46,993 nt of DNA from Chalciporus piperatus. Its lineage: Eukaryota > Basidiomycota > Agaricomycetes > Boletales > Boletaceae. Positions 1 through 11,870 of the stretch are shown in pieces; position 1 is the stretch's first letter, and each line of letters starts with the position of its first letter. A program made the position numbers and the translations under genes. The DNA is taken from assembly GCA_038093975.1 (NCBI GenBank), contig JBBPTG010000190.1, positions 1 to 46,993 on the forward strand, given 5' to 3'. The notes beneath the pieces were generated by a model, which searched no databases, had not been told where the DNA came from, and saw nothing but the letters and a program-made list of their open reading frames with translations.

Positions 1-2670
1 CCGCGCTGGTCAGTAGACGTGTGCTCTGACGCTCTTCTCTCGCCTCCTTCTGGTCCTCGTTTTCTACTCCCTCGTCCTGGTCCTTGTCTTCCTCCATCTC
101 TTCGTCGTCCAGCTCCTCAGCCTCCTCATCGTTGTTGTCGTCGTCGGAATTGATGTCGTCGTCGTCCTCCGCCTTTGCCTTCCCTTTATTCGACTTCGAC
201 TTCGACTTCGTCGTCGTCTTCGTCTTTCCCTTTCCTTTCGGCTTCGGCGTCGATTTGAGTTGCCCCTGGGGCTTCGATGTGGTGGTGTCCTTCTGTTTCG
301 CTGGGCTGAATAACTTCGCCAAGGCTGATTGAGTTCGTGCGCGATCCGGAATGCCACAGGAGTCGATGTGGAGTGCGAGGTGTAAGAAAGCAGGGAATTC
401 TTCGAAGGGTAGTGTCAATAGCTTGTATGTACATCGTGTCAGTTCGTTGATATTGTAATGAGTAAATGCGAAACATACTGCGAGTCGGCATAAGTAACGT
501 TTGTCTCGAGCAAACGAGGGGTGGATCATGATTGAGCGTTGCATCTCCATTGTCGGTGAGGAGTGAGTAAGAATGGTGCCTTGGATCTTTGGATAGAGAC
601 AGAACGGCGCGAACCAAGCTGCGTACTGTAACAAACCCGTCAGTGGCCAAACCGCGCAAAAACGCAAAATCCGTTTTTGCGCGATTCGACCCATCGCCCA
701 AAATACTGGTTATGTACTTACCTCCTCGATGGCGCGCGTGATCATTTGTAAGTTCTGTGTCATCCGGAGATAGACTCCGGCGGTGAGGAAGGGGAAATTC
801 CTGACATACGACTCTTCTTCCTCGGCGACCGAGACATTCATGACGACCGCCATTTTCGCCGCACAGTTGTCTAGTGCCAACTTGGCGTCCGAATTGAGGT
901 CTTTGTAGTACTTGGTTGACGCTATCGAGTCCACGTAGTTCTTCACCACGGCCGGTAATGCAAGCTCCCATGCCATCAGCGCCTCCTCCCATACCGGGTC
1001 GCCGAGGACAGCAAAATGTGACGCAATGAGAGGAGCGTTGAGAGTGTCTTCGAAATGCAAATCCAGGGCTTCCAGAAGCCCAGTCGTTAGCGCCTCCTTG
1101 ACGAACGTACACGTCTTCATCTCCGCGAAGGCATCCGAAATAGAGTCGGAATCGTCAGTCTGGACCCAGCGTTTGACGCTGCGCGAATCCAGCGAGAGAG
1201 AGGTAAAACACATGTAGAGTTTTCTCAGATTCAAGTCTGAGAGATATGCCAGTATCTGGCGCGACATTCGTTAGTAGTTGAATTCCAATAACTTGTGAAT
1301 AATAAAGTCCTTACACCGCCGTATGACGACCTCATGTCGTCCCAGTATTTGTTGAGCATGAACGATGGCCGCGAAAAGAAATGTTCGCTAGACGGATGCA
1401 GAGTACCCAACATCTTGAATACCAGTTCCTTCGATAAAAGTTCTTGCTGTTTCAGGTAGTTCGTATTCTTGCTCCGGTGTTTGTCTGTCAAAAGATCGTC
1501 CTCGATATTCTTCCATGTCTTGTTGTCGTCTACCGTTTCTTGCCATCGCATGAAGAGTCCTTCCTTCGGCGATTCCACGAATGAATAGTGTCGCTCGTTG
1601 AGAGATAGGTATCGGCCGACTGCCGGGGCAATTTTGTCTGAAGAACATGTTGGTAAGTCGTCGATGATACAAATAAAACGAGATGTGCCGTATCGCGCAA
1701 TTCCTGATTTTCAGGAATTGCGCGATTCCGGGTCTGGTCCGGAATCGCGCAAAAACGCAAAAAATGGAATTGCGCGATCCCGCAGTACCCCCGAAAAATA
1801 CTATAACTGTAGCTACTTACCGCTATCGTACAGTTGTACCATCCACTGGCCTTTGAATGCAGTCTGCCGTTTGATTTGCTCCAGCTGCGGCTTGAGATAC
1901 TTGTTGTATTCTTCAATCTCACCGATGTCGTCGTCGTGGTAGGTCGTGTTGGCGATGTCCGCCATTTGCGCCTCAACAGCGGCCGCTCGCGCATCCATGT
2001 AGGCAAGCCAGAGCTCCAAGGCCGCGATGCGGTGTTGGCCTCCTGCTGCAAAGATCACCGGTGACGCGTCGCTCGCTTTCAGCTGAAGGAGCGGAAGCTT
2101 CTCCCGCAGGTTTCGATTCGTCGTCTCGTAACTTCCTTCCTCGAGTAGGTTTCGCTTCAGCACCAACGGAATCGCATGTTTCGCACCGAATCTGTGTACC
2201 AGACATAAGTATACCTTTCACAACAAATAAGTTCACTCACCGGTCTAACCCGTTCACCTGGAACGATTCCAGCAAATGCTTTGCCTCAACAGCGTCCACC
2301 ACCCGCTTGTTCCATTTGTGGAATTTGAGTGCGTCGAGGTTCGCCAGCACATCAAATCTAGCGTATCCGATCAACGCCGCTTCGACTTGCTTCTCCATCA
2401 CCACCGTCGTCTTCACCTTCTCTTCGAGATCGGCCGTCTCATCGATCGGCCTGGAATCGAGTAGCAGCGTGTTGTTAACTTTCTTGGTCTATACGTCATC
2501 ATAGTGTTATTGTACAGATATTGTTAGATCAGTCGCTGTATTGTACAAAAATAGTATTCACAACTCACCCCGCTTTCACCGGCGGTCGCAGCACTGGAGC
2601 CTGCAACAGCCGCGGTCACGTTTGTGGATTTCCCAGCTTTAGCGTTCGTGTTCTTTTTAGCTCGAGGCAT
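1..2670 (-). CDS. ParB/Srx-fold-like protein, seven exons seen, 3' end off the window
   Basis: Exons that join in phase with GT-AG borders are 2569-2670, 2241-2488, 1821-2191, 1315-1637, 722-1255, 479-625 and 421 to beyond the left edge, giving about 715 residues so far. Residues 1-34 are Lys/Ala/Thr-rich. Residues about 35-160 look like a ParB N-terminal (sulfiredoxin-fold) domain: a segment around VLANLDALKFHKWNKR, a loop NGLDRFGAKHAIPLVLKR, and the motif AAGGQHRIAALELW, which resembles ParB box II (G-x-R/H-R-x-A). The middle is helical and unassigned. The C-terminal exon is a basic Lys/Thr/Ser run followed by a strongly acidic Asp/Glu run, typical of nuclear proteins. ParB proteins bind CTP or DNA; whether this one does is inference. 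Introns 3 and 5 carry palindromes of the family found in the neighbouring array. The start was chosen as the first ATG in phase with the next exon. Gene model fairly sure; function unknown. Confidence 0.7.
653..683. repeat. Short palindrome in an intron of the ParB-like gene
   Basis: Perfect 12-nt arms CGCGCAAAAACG and CGTTTTTGCGCG, separated by 7 nt, lie inside the 626-721 intron. Sequence and composition match the palindromes at 1693-1725 and in the 2753-3690 array. Confidence 0.8.
1693..1725. repeat. Short palindrome in an intron of the ParB-like gene
   Basis: Perfect 15-nt arms TCGCGCAATTCCTGA and TCAGGAATTGCGCGA flank a 3-nt loop, inside the 1638-1820 intron. A related half (AATCGCGCAAAAACGC, then GGAATTGCGCGATC) follows at about 1743-1777. 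A transcript would fold into a stable hairpin. Confidence 0.85.
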
Positions 2671-2752
2671 CTTGATAGCGATGGAAGATGAGAAGACGCA
2701 AAAAGATGCGATCAAGATTGTGCGGTTTGCGATATCCCACGAAACACCTTCC

Positions 2753-3693
2753 TAATTTGGACACGGCATGCGACATTTCGTCAGACATGCCGAACCGCGC
2801 AATTCTGGAATTTCAGGAATTGCGCGGTTTGGGGGGGCTGGCGTTATCGTCGAGAATTTTAGTACAACTTTGGTTACAACACTGTACTATACGGATTTTT
2901 ACATTACAATCATGAGTACGTCGACGGTTGTGTATAATAACCTCGAGGGGTACGAATCGCGCAATTTCGTGATTCGCGGAATTGCGCGGTTTGGGGGGTT
3001 TGGCATTATCTTCGAGAATTTTAGTACACCTTGATTACAACATTGTACTATACGGATTTTTACATTATAATTATGAGTACGTCGACGGTTGTGTATAATA
3101 ACCTCAAGGGGTACGAATCGCGCAATTTCGTGATTTGCGGAATTGCGCGATTCGGTGTTTCTGGCGTTCGTGAGGTGTCATGACCCTGTTATGAACCTAA
3201 CCCATTCGCAAAAAGGGCCTATAATTTGGACACGGTATGCGATATTTCGTCTGACATGCCGAACCGCGCAATTCTGGAATTTCAGGAATTGCACGGTTTG
3301 GGGGGCTGGCGTTATCGTCGAGAATTCTAGTACTACTTTGGTTACAACACTGTACTATACGGATTTTTACATTACAATCATGAGTACGTCGACGATTGTG
3401 TATAATAACCTCAAGGGGTACGAATCGCGCAATTTCGTGATTCGCGGAATTGCGCGGTTTGGGGGGTATGGCATTATCTTCGAGTATTTTAGTACTACTT
3501 TGGTTACAACACTGTACTATACGGATTTTTACATTACAATCATGAGTACGTCGACGGTTGTGTATAATAACCTCAAGGGGTACGAATCGCGCAATTTCGT
3601 GATTTGCGGAATTGCGCGATTCGGTGTTTCTGGCGTTCGTGAGGTGTCATGACCCTGTTATGAACCTAACCCATTCGCAAAAAGGGCCTATAA
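2753..3693. repeat. Two tandem copies of a 469-bp unit rich in AATTGCGCG palindromes
   Basis: Copy 1 runs from about 2753 to 3221 and copy 2 from about 3222 to 3693; both start near TAATTTGGACACGG and end near AAAAAGGGCCTATAAT. Each unit holds shorter repeats with a period near 160 bp, each carrying GGAATTGCGCGGTTTGG (or GATTCGG) as one arm of a palindrome whose other arm is CGCGCAATT; arms begin near 2818, 2979, 3139, 3290, 3449 and 3609. Between them recur TTGGTTACAACACTGTACTA and ATGAGTACGTCGACGGTTGT. Open frames across it (for example 2768-3034 and 3143-3652) only follow the repeat and I do not regard them as genes. The two copies differ at few positions, so the duplication is fairly recent. 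Confidence 0.85.
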
Positions 3694-4034
3694 TAAACCA
3701 TACAACTGGCGTCAATCATACGAAACGGTGAATTGGCCGTCTAGGACGGCCACTGTGGGGTGGACTCAGAAATTGATGTGTCGTCGACCACACAAAGCAG
3801 TTGTTGGCCGTCTTGGACGGCCACTCCGAGTGGCACATTCGAAGTCACGTGACCTGGCGTCAGCCGCCCACATTGGCCGTCCTGGACGGCCATCGGTATC
3901 AACACGGTTGCACGGCTTATTGCGAGAACGTCGCTTTTGCTTTTGCTCTGTAATGCCTATGCTACGGTGGTCATGTTCTCGACAATATTTTCCGCACTCC
4001 AAAGTCATATATAGGTTGTTATGCGTATCTGTGG

Positions 4035-4151
4035 CACCACTTGGCCGTCCAGGACGGCCAACTCGCAGTGCTCATCACCGTCACGTGGTGTGGCCCAGTG
4101 GCAATCCCATGGTTCTAACCCTAATCTAGGGTTTATTCAGCCCCTGCACAC
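4035..4151. repeat. 117-bp direct repeat, copy A
   Basis: By eye identical to 4358-4474 (offset 323). It contains one 21-nt palindrome, a CACGTG hexamer, and a small inverted repeat AACCCTA-ATC-TAGGGTT (4117-4134) made of telomere-like TTAGGG/CCCTAA words. Confidence 0.85.
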
Positions 4152-4357
4152 AGTGGCCGTCCAGGACGGCCAACTAAACCTGGGTACAGAGCTCAGACGT
4201 ACAGGGCATGGACTCAGGCATACAGCGCCCAAGCTTCATCCCTCCGTTACATTTGCCGCTCTCGTCCTTCTTCAACACTCAAGGCGTACTACATGGCTTG
4301 CTCAACCGCTTCATTTCTTCCCTCTTCTCGTGCCCGTGACACTTGAGTACAGCTGCA

Positions 4358-4474
4358 CACCACTTGGCCGTCCAGGACGGCCAACTCGCAGTGCTCATCA
4401 CCGTCACGTGGTGTGGCCCAGTGGCAATCCCATGGTTCTAACCCTAATCTAGGGTTTATTCAGCCCCTGCACAC
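4358..4474. repeat. 117-bp direct repeat, copy B
   Basis: Second copy of 4035-4151. Its telomere-like inverted repeat lies at 4440-4457. A third, diverged AACCCTAGGGTAGGGTTTA block follows at 4572-4590 just outside the repeat. Confidence 0.85.
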
Positions 4475-4646
4475 GATGGCCCTCCAGGACGGCCAAGTCA
4501 GGTTGCACGCGCGGTGCCGTGGGGGGTGCCCACCCATCTGGCCGTCCACGCAGGGCAGCGTACATGGTTCTAACCCTAGGGTAGGGTTTAGTCTAGCCCT
4601 AGGGTCGGCCAAAACCAACCCTACATAGTCTCATAACCTAACCCAT

Positions 4647-5497
4647 TACCACGAAACCAGCCGACGCACGATACAGCCAACGGCCCATATGTCCAATCCG
4701 GGCCCAAAGTCCGAACGGAGAATTACTTCCGGCGCACGGAGCGAAAAGGCACTGAAGCAGTCGATTGTGGGCGTTCTCCCGCCTTCTGTGCTGTGACAGG
4801 AAAGGTTTGCAACCTATGAATATGCATGCTACAAGCGACATACCTTGACCTAGATCGCTCAGCACGACACTCATAAGTTCAGCATTATGGAGACTGGGAT
4901 CCCAGGAAAAGCGGTGAGGGATCCGCTGAGATTTCAAAATCGGGTATTTCGCGCCATCGAGTTCAAATTCACCGTCTGTTTCTAAGAACTCCGTGCAATG
5001 ACATCGATCTCTTCGATCGTGAGGGAACATTGAAAAAGGATATTATCCGGCTTGACATCTATGTAAAAATGAGTTCCTTTAGATGACTGCTCTGGAGTGA
5101 TTCACCTATCGCGAGAGCCTCGACCACCATTGCAAGGGTGTTTCTGATGATGAGCAAAGGGCCTTGTTTGGTGCACCGGGACGGAGGGACGACGTCCGTG
5201 CTGAGAAGATTCATCACCAGGTAAAAGTGCGACCCCTGCGGTCCAGTCTCCTCGAAGATGTCTCTCAGAAGAGGGAGGTGCCAATGACTGTCCAGTGTCG
5301 GGCGACTCTTGAGTGGTCTTCAGGAACTGAATCAGGAACTGAAGCTCCCGCATCAGCTCCCCAGAAGCATAGCGCCTTGTGGCATCCGTTGTGAGAATCT
5401 TCACTGCGATATACTTGTAATTGGGGCTTCGAACAGAGGGTGCCATTTCACCATGATGTAGGGACAAAATGAGGGATGATAGTCTAGCATTAGCCAT
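4647..5497 (-). pseudogene. SRPK-like protein kinase relic, truncated at both ends
   Basis: The minus strand keeps recognisable kinase pieces in order: YIAVKILTTDATRRYASGE (the VAIK lysine strand and beyond, near 5430), HWHLPLLRDIFEETGPQG and YLVMNLLSTDVV (hinge), a catalytic-loop block IDVKPDNILFN, a segment FELDGAKYPILKSQRIPH, LSDLGQ, and FSLRAPEVILRSDFGPGL then DIWAVGC (APE motif and helix F). This order is typical of agaricomycete SRPK-like kinases. The frame changes near 5290-5300 and again near 4760 without an intron, the catalytic HxD reads YID, no glycine loop is found upstream, and the reading stops right after DIWAVGCI at the edge of the palindrome cluster, so the last third is missing. 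Not expected to be active. Confidence 0.75.
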
Positions 5498-5753
5498 GTC
5501 GACGAACAAGCCCAGCTTAAGGCCTTGTAGCTTGGTTTGGACGTGCAGGGTCACCTTGGTAGTCTTTGAAGTCAGCGGTCAACCATTTGACAGTGAAACG
5601 GCCGAGAACGTAACAGGTCCCCTATTGCATAGGCTGGATTTCAAACATACCCTGCCATCAGCCAGGGCCCGTCTTCGTCTTTCTCCGCTCGGGTTGTTGA
5701 ACGTCCGTACTACATATTTTACCAGCGAACTTTCGCGATACTCAGCTGGAACC

Positions 5754-6291
5754 ATGGGAGAACTTGAACCGCCGTCTCCCGCTGCCACTCGTTCACCCGA
5801 TAAGCGAGTTTCGAAAAAAACCCAAACAGCCTATCACCCCTCGTCCACCATTCCGAGCAGCGATTCCATGGAAGATGGAGAAATTGTAGAGCATCAGCTC
5901 CTCGCCATCGAATCCCTGCCTCCACTGTCGGAACAGCCGAAAGATATCGATCAACCGCAGCTCTTTCTGTCACATGCTCCGAGTGCTACAAGGACCCCAC
6001 CTTCTTCAGCCGCGACGGTGACGGTCGCCAGCCACACACCTTGTTACGCTCCCATAAATGAGCCTAGTAACACGCTCCCATTTCATCATTGACTCTTCCA
6101 CCGCTTACGGTACCTTTTTTGCGTCAGTGACGGACGGAGATCTGGACCAAGCAAAGTCTCTTGTCTTGGACCTGTTGGGTTGGGGCGTCACACCAGAGTA
6201 TATCGTCGAGTGCGGTGTATCTCCCGGCACCGTCTACAAAATTTTCACCGATCTCCGGCTTCGTCTTCCCACCAATCTTGTTCCTCGCTAA
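5754..6291 (+). CDS. Small protein of unknown function, probably two exons
   Basis: The first part (ATG at 5754) is Pro/Ser/Thr-rich and disordered-looking (SPDKRVSKKTQTAYHPSS, then MEDGEIVEHQL). The second part lies in another frame and ends at the TAA at 6289-6291. It is compact and looks conserved: DQAKSLVLDLLGWGV, then PEYIVECGVSPGTVYKIFTD and LRLRLPTNL. A short intron must join them; 5983-6067 (GT to TAG, about 85 nt) keeps phase but other borders are possible. I recognise no named domain. The divergent kinase relic lies just upstream. The weak donor leaves the model tentative. Confidence 0.45.
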
Positions 6292-7174
6292 AAGCCTATC
6301 TCCACCTCGTCTGCTTGCTGCGCGATGGTTGGCTCACCTCCTCACTCCTCGGCGTCTGTAGTGGACGTGGCAAACTTGTTCCAATATTCATCTCTTTCAT
6401 TCACTAGATATGTGGTTCTCGCAACACGCTTGTAATTATTACCCGCATCCGGAACCGTTCATTTGATGATTCCTCGGTGGAGCTCCTCGCTTCGAACTGA
6501 CCAAATGTCGTAGGAACGCCCAGACATAGCCAAATATCAGGCGAGTGCTGTCCATTCTGCACGAATGTCCGAATAGCGACTGCGGGAGATCGTATGAGAC
6601 CACCAGGCTCCTGATGCCTGAGATTTCAGCGCTGAAGGAGTAATGCCGCTCCCAGGTGCTCTCCTCACAAGGACCAAGTTAGCCCTGCCTCTCTCATGCT
6701 TCGCGTTGACTATGGATCCACGCCCGAGGTCAACGAGTCCTCATCAATCAGAGTGTTCTTGCAGCGGATCTACTCGGAGGTAGTACGTCTGTCGGTAGTC
6801 GGGAGTTGTCAAACTGCCGCTCACCCCACAAGTATCCACGAACGGCATACCACCTCAATCGTCGCAACGAGACGGGTCGTGCGTTGATGATTGGTACGTA
6901 CATGTGCTCAAACTTGATTGAAGTCATGCGTGCTCTCTGACCAACGCTGTAGTTGGAACCTTATCAGCCGACGACAGTCCTAAAGCAACCCCCAAGTGCG
7001 CAGCTATGCACAAGCGGATCAATAATGTCCGGTCGTGGAGGCCTCGTTCTCTCCTGTCCCGCTGATCCGACACCTGACAGACAAACCCCGTGCTATTCAG
7101 TCGTACAATGCGGCCCAACATGTCGTACATATGATGTTAGAATTTCCCCGCGAATTTCCCAGTTAGCTTCCGTT
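6292..7174. other. Intergenic, nothing recognised
   Basis: Only short frames without domain-like sequence on either strand; no repeat or RNA gene seen. It holds the 3' flanks of the gene on the left and, on the other strand, of the oxidoreductase at 7175. Confidence 0.6.
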
Positions 7175-8573
7175 TCAAGACTGTGTGACAAGTTTCTCGA
7201 GATCGATCAACTTGCCATCACTGTTCAAGGCTGCCTCGATAATCGCGACATCCCGTAGTGCACCCCTGGGATTTCCTAGACCATCATCTTTGCCTTCCAA
7301 GGCCGCTGCAAAGAAGCTTCCCAGCTCCACCTCGACACCTCTGCCCGGCTCGTCGATCACTTCTTCCTTCTCGGGACCGGGCATTCCATCCGCACCCCTC
7401 GTCACGGACTTTATGGTGACACGGAAAACTTGCTTGTCCTCTCCGGTGACCGGGTCTTTCACCTTTGTTTGGTCAACAGTGAGGTACCCGTCCGTGCCGG
7501 TGATGACTGTGCCATTGCCGATGGACGCGCGCGATTGCGTGGGTGCAGCGAAGCTCAGTTCAAAGATACCATGCGAGCCATCTGCAGCCTTGATGATCGT
7601 GTTGATCGTGTCATGGGGTGCGAGCCACTCCACATTCAACGAGGCGAAACCACTGAGGTGCGTCATGGGACTAGGAAGTATCACTCGCAGTGCGGCTGCC
7701 GAATGCTGATGTGCCAAGCGTCAAACCACGGTCACCAAGAGTTCTCGCGAGAAAAACGGAGAAATGAACGTACCACACCTCCATCCAGCTACGTGCAGGG
7801 TGTAGTGTCAGCTCAGTTCAGTCACCATTCGGCGGCAAACTCACCAAGAAGCCACCCTGGTACTGTGAAATTCGTGAGAAATCACCTTCGGAAGTGATTC
7901 AATCAGTTTGACTTACATCTGGAACAGTCCGCCAAGGTGTGTTGTACCATTTTGACGTTTTGTCGAAGAACCCGACCCCTCGCAAGCTGAAGAACGTCAC
8001 CTTCCCAATCTTTCCAGCCTTGATTGCCTGTCCCGCGGCGACAAATCCTGGCTCGGCTTCCCAGTTCTCTGCGACCCTCCATATCAAGCCCTTGGGTTTG
8101 TATTCTGCCTCGTACTTTGCGATCAACTCCAACCCCGAAGCGACGTCTGGAGCAACTGGCTTTTCACTGATAACGTGCTTGCCAGCTGCCAAGGATTTGA
8201 GGACGATAGACGGTTGCAAAGTGATTGGGAGTACAACGATAACGGTTGAGATATCGGGTCTTGCGAGCAACGCATCTAGATTTGCTGATGAATCTCCATC
8301 GTGATAGATATCGGGCGTGGTGTGAAGCTGAGATACCACTTCGTCTGCCAATTCGCGGACACTCTTCTCCGATCGCGAATAAACGGCCTTTACACTAGGT
8401 GCTAGAGGGCCGAGGGCTTTGAGAGCGGGAACATGGGCTGTGAATTGACGGAGATATGGTGACTTTTCGGACAGAAACTACCGTTGTAGTAGTCGAGATG
8501 CTGCTCGCTCACCTTCCTTGGCAAAGATACCACTTCCGAGGATAGCAACTCCAGTGTTGGATGCAGCAGACAT
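7175..8573 (-). CDS. Gfo/Idh/MocA-family NAD(P)-dependent oxidoreductase
   Basis: Five exons join in phase: 8513-8573, 7917-8437, 7845-7862 (18 nt), 7774-7788 (15 nt) and 7175-7705, coding for 381 residues. The N-terminus VAILGSGIFAKEAHVPALKA is a Rossmann dinucleotide-binding start (GxGxxA-like, with Ser and Ile variants). ISEKPVAPD near residue 105 is the family EKP motif, whose lysine is usually catalytic. The C-terminal half is the family's beta-sheet domain. The family oxidises or reduces sugars and cyclitols, or dimerises dihydrodiols; the substrate here cannot be told. It shares a 478-nt divergent promoter region with the beta-glucosidase at 9052, which fits a sugar-related role (inference). 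The two micro-exons, YQGGFL and LDGGV, are unusually small and easy to miss automatically. Confidence 0.9.
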
Positions 8574-11463
<2,890 letters not shown>

Positions 11464-11870
11464 CTCGCAGCTCTTTGGGTGCGATCGAGCCGCCTGTTCT
11501 CATGAAGCAGGGGCTGCCCAAAGTAGCCGGTGCTTCTTTCTTTCTTATACTTACCCGCATGGGCTACGTTTCTATTTACTCGCTCCATCTTGGTTTGTTG
11601 AAGCATGTAAAAGTTTGTGCCAAGCGCTGTAATGACATGCTGCTCTGGCTTGTAATTTTACGCAACCTCGTTTCCGATTGTGCTTGACTGTCAGGTGGGG
11701 AGTGCTCCTCGTGGGTGTGGTGGTCGGGGTCCTCTGCGGTCATTTCGCTGGTTCCTTGTTCCTTGGCTGCAATCACATCGCAAGTTATTACTATTAGAAC
11801 GACTCCTACCCCACGCATTATACTGGCACACGACTCCTCCTCAGCAAATTCAGTACACCCTCGAAGCCCC
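11464..11870. other. Intergenic between beta-glucosidase and ERT1-like gene
   Basis: 407 nt, both neighbours on the plus strand, so it holds one 3' end and one promoter. No gene or repeat recognised. Confidence 0.6.

Larger units (their letters stand above)
3733..4549. repeat. Cluster of TGGCCGTCC/GGACGGCCA palindromes
   Basis: Copies occur at 3733-3752, 3804-3823, 3873-3892, 4041-4061, 4154-4172, 4364-4384 and 4477-4496, with a degenerate half at 4539-4549. The best copies (4041, 4364) have perfect 10-nt arms, TTGGCCGTCC and its complement, around one central A. Others differ mainly in the central bases, while the last has one arm mismatch (TGGCCCTCC). Spacing is irregular, from about 70 to 210 bp, unlike a CRISPR array. 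Such sites could be dimeric protein-binding sites or hairpin-forming elements; function unknown. Confidence 0.9.

Noticed and set aside
3143..3652. 169-codon frame across the tandem array
   Set aside because: It merely follows the 469-bp unit; the peptide repeats with the DNA period and is unlike any domain.
3728..4129. Open frame of 133 codons encoding repeated GRPGRP peptides
   Set aside because: The repeated peptide is only the translated palindrome; the frame overlaps an antisense frame of the same kind and has no start context or splicing.
3733..4549. CRISPR-like array
   Set aside because: Spacing is irregular (about 70-210 bp), the units are perfect palindromes and the genome is eukaryotic.
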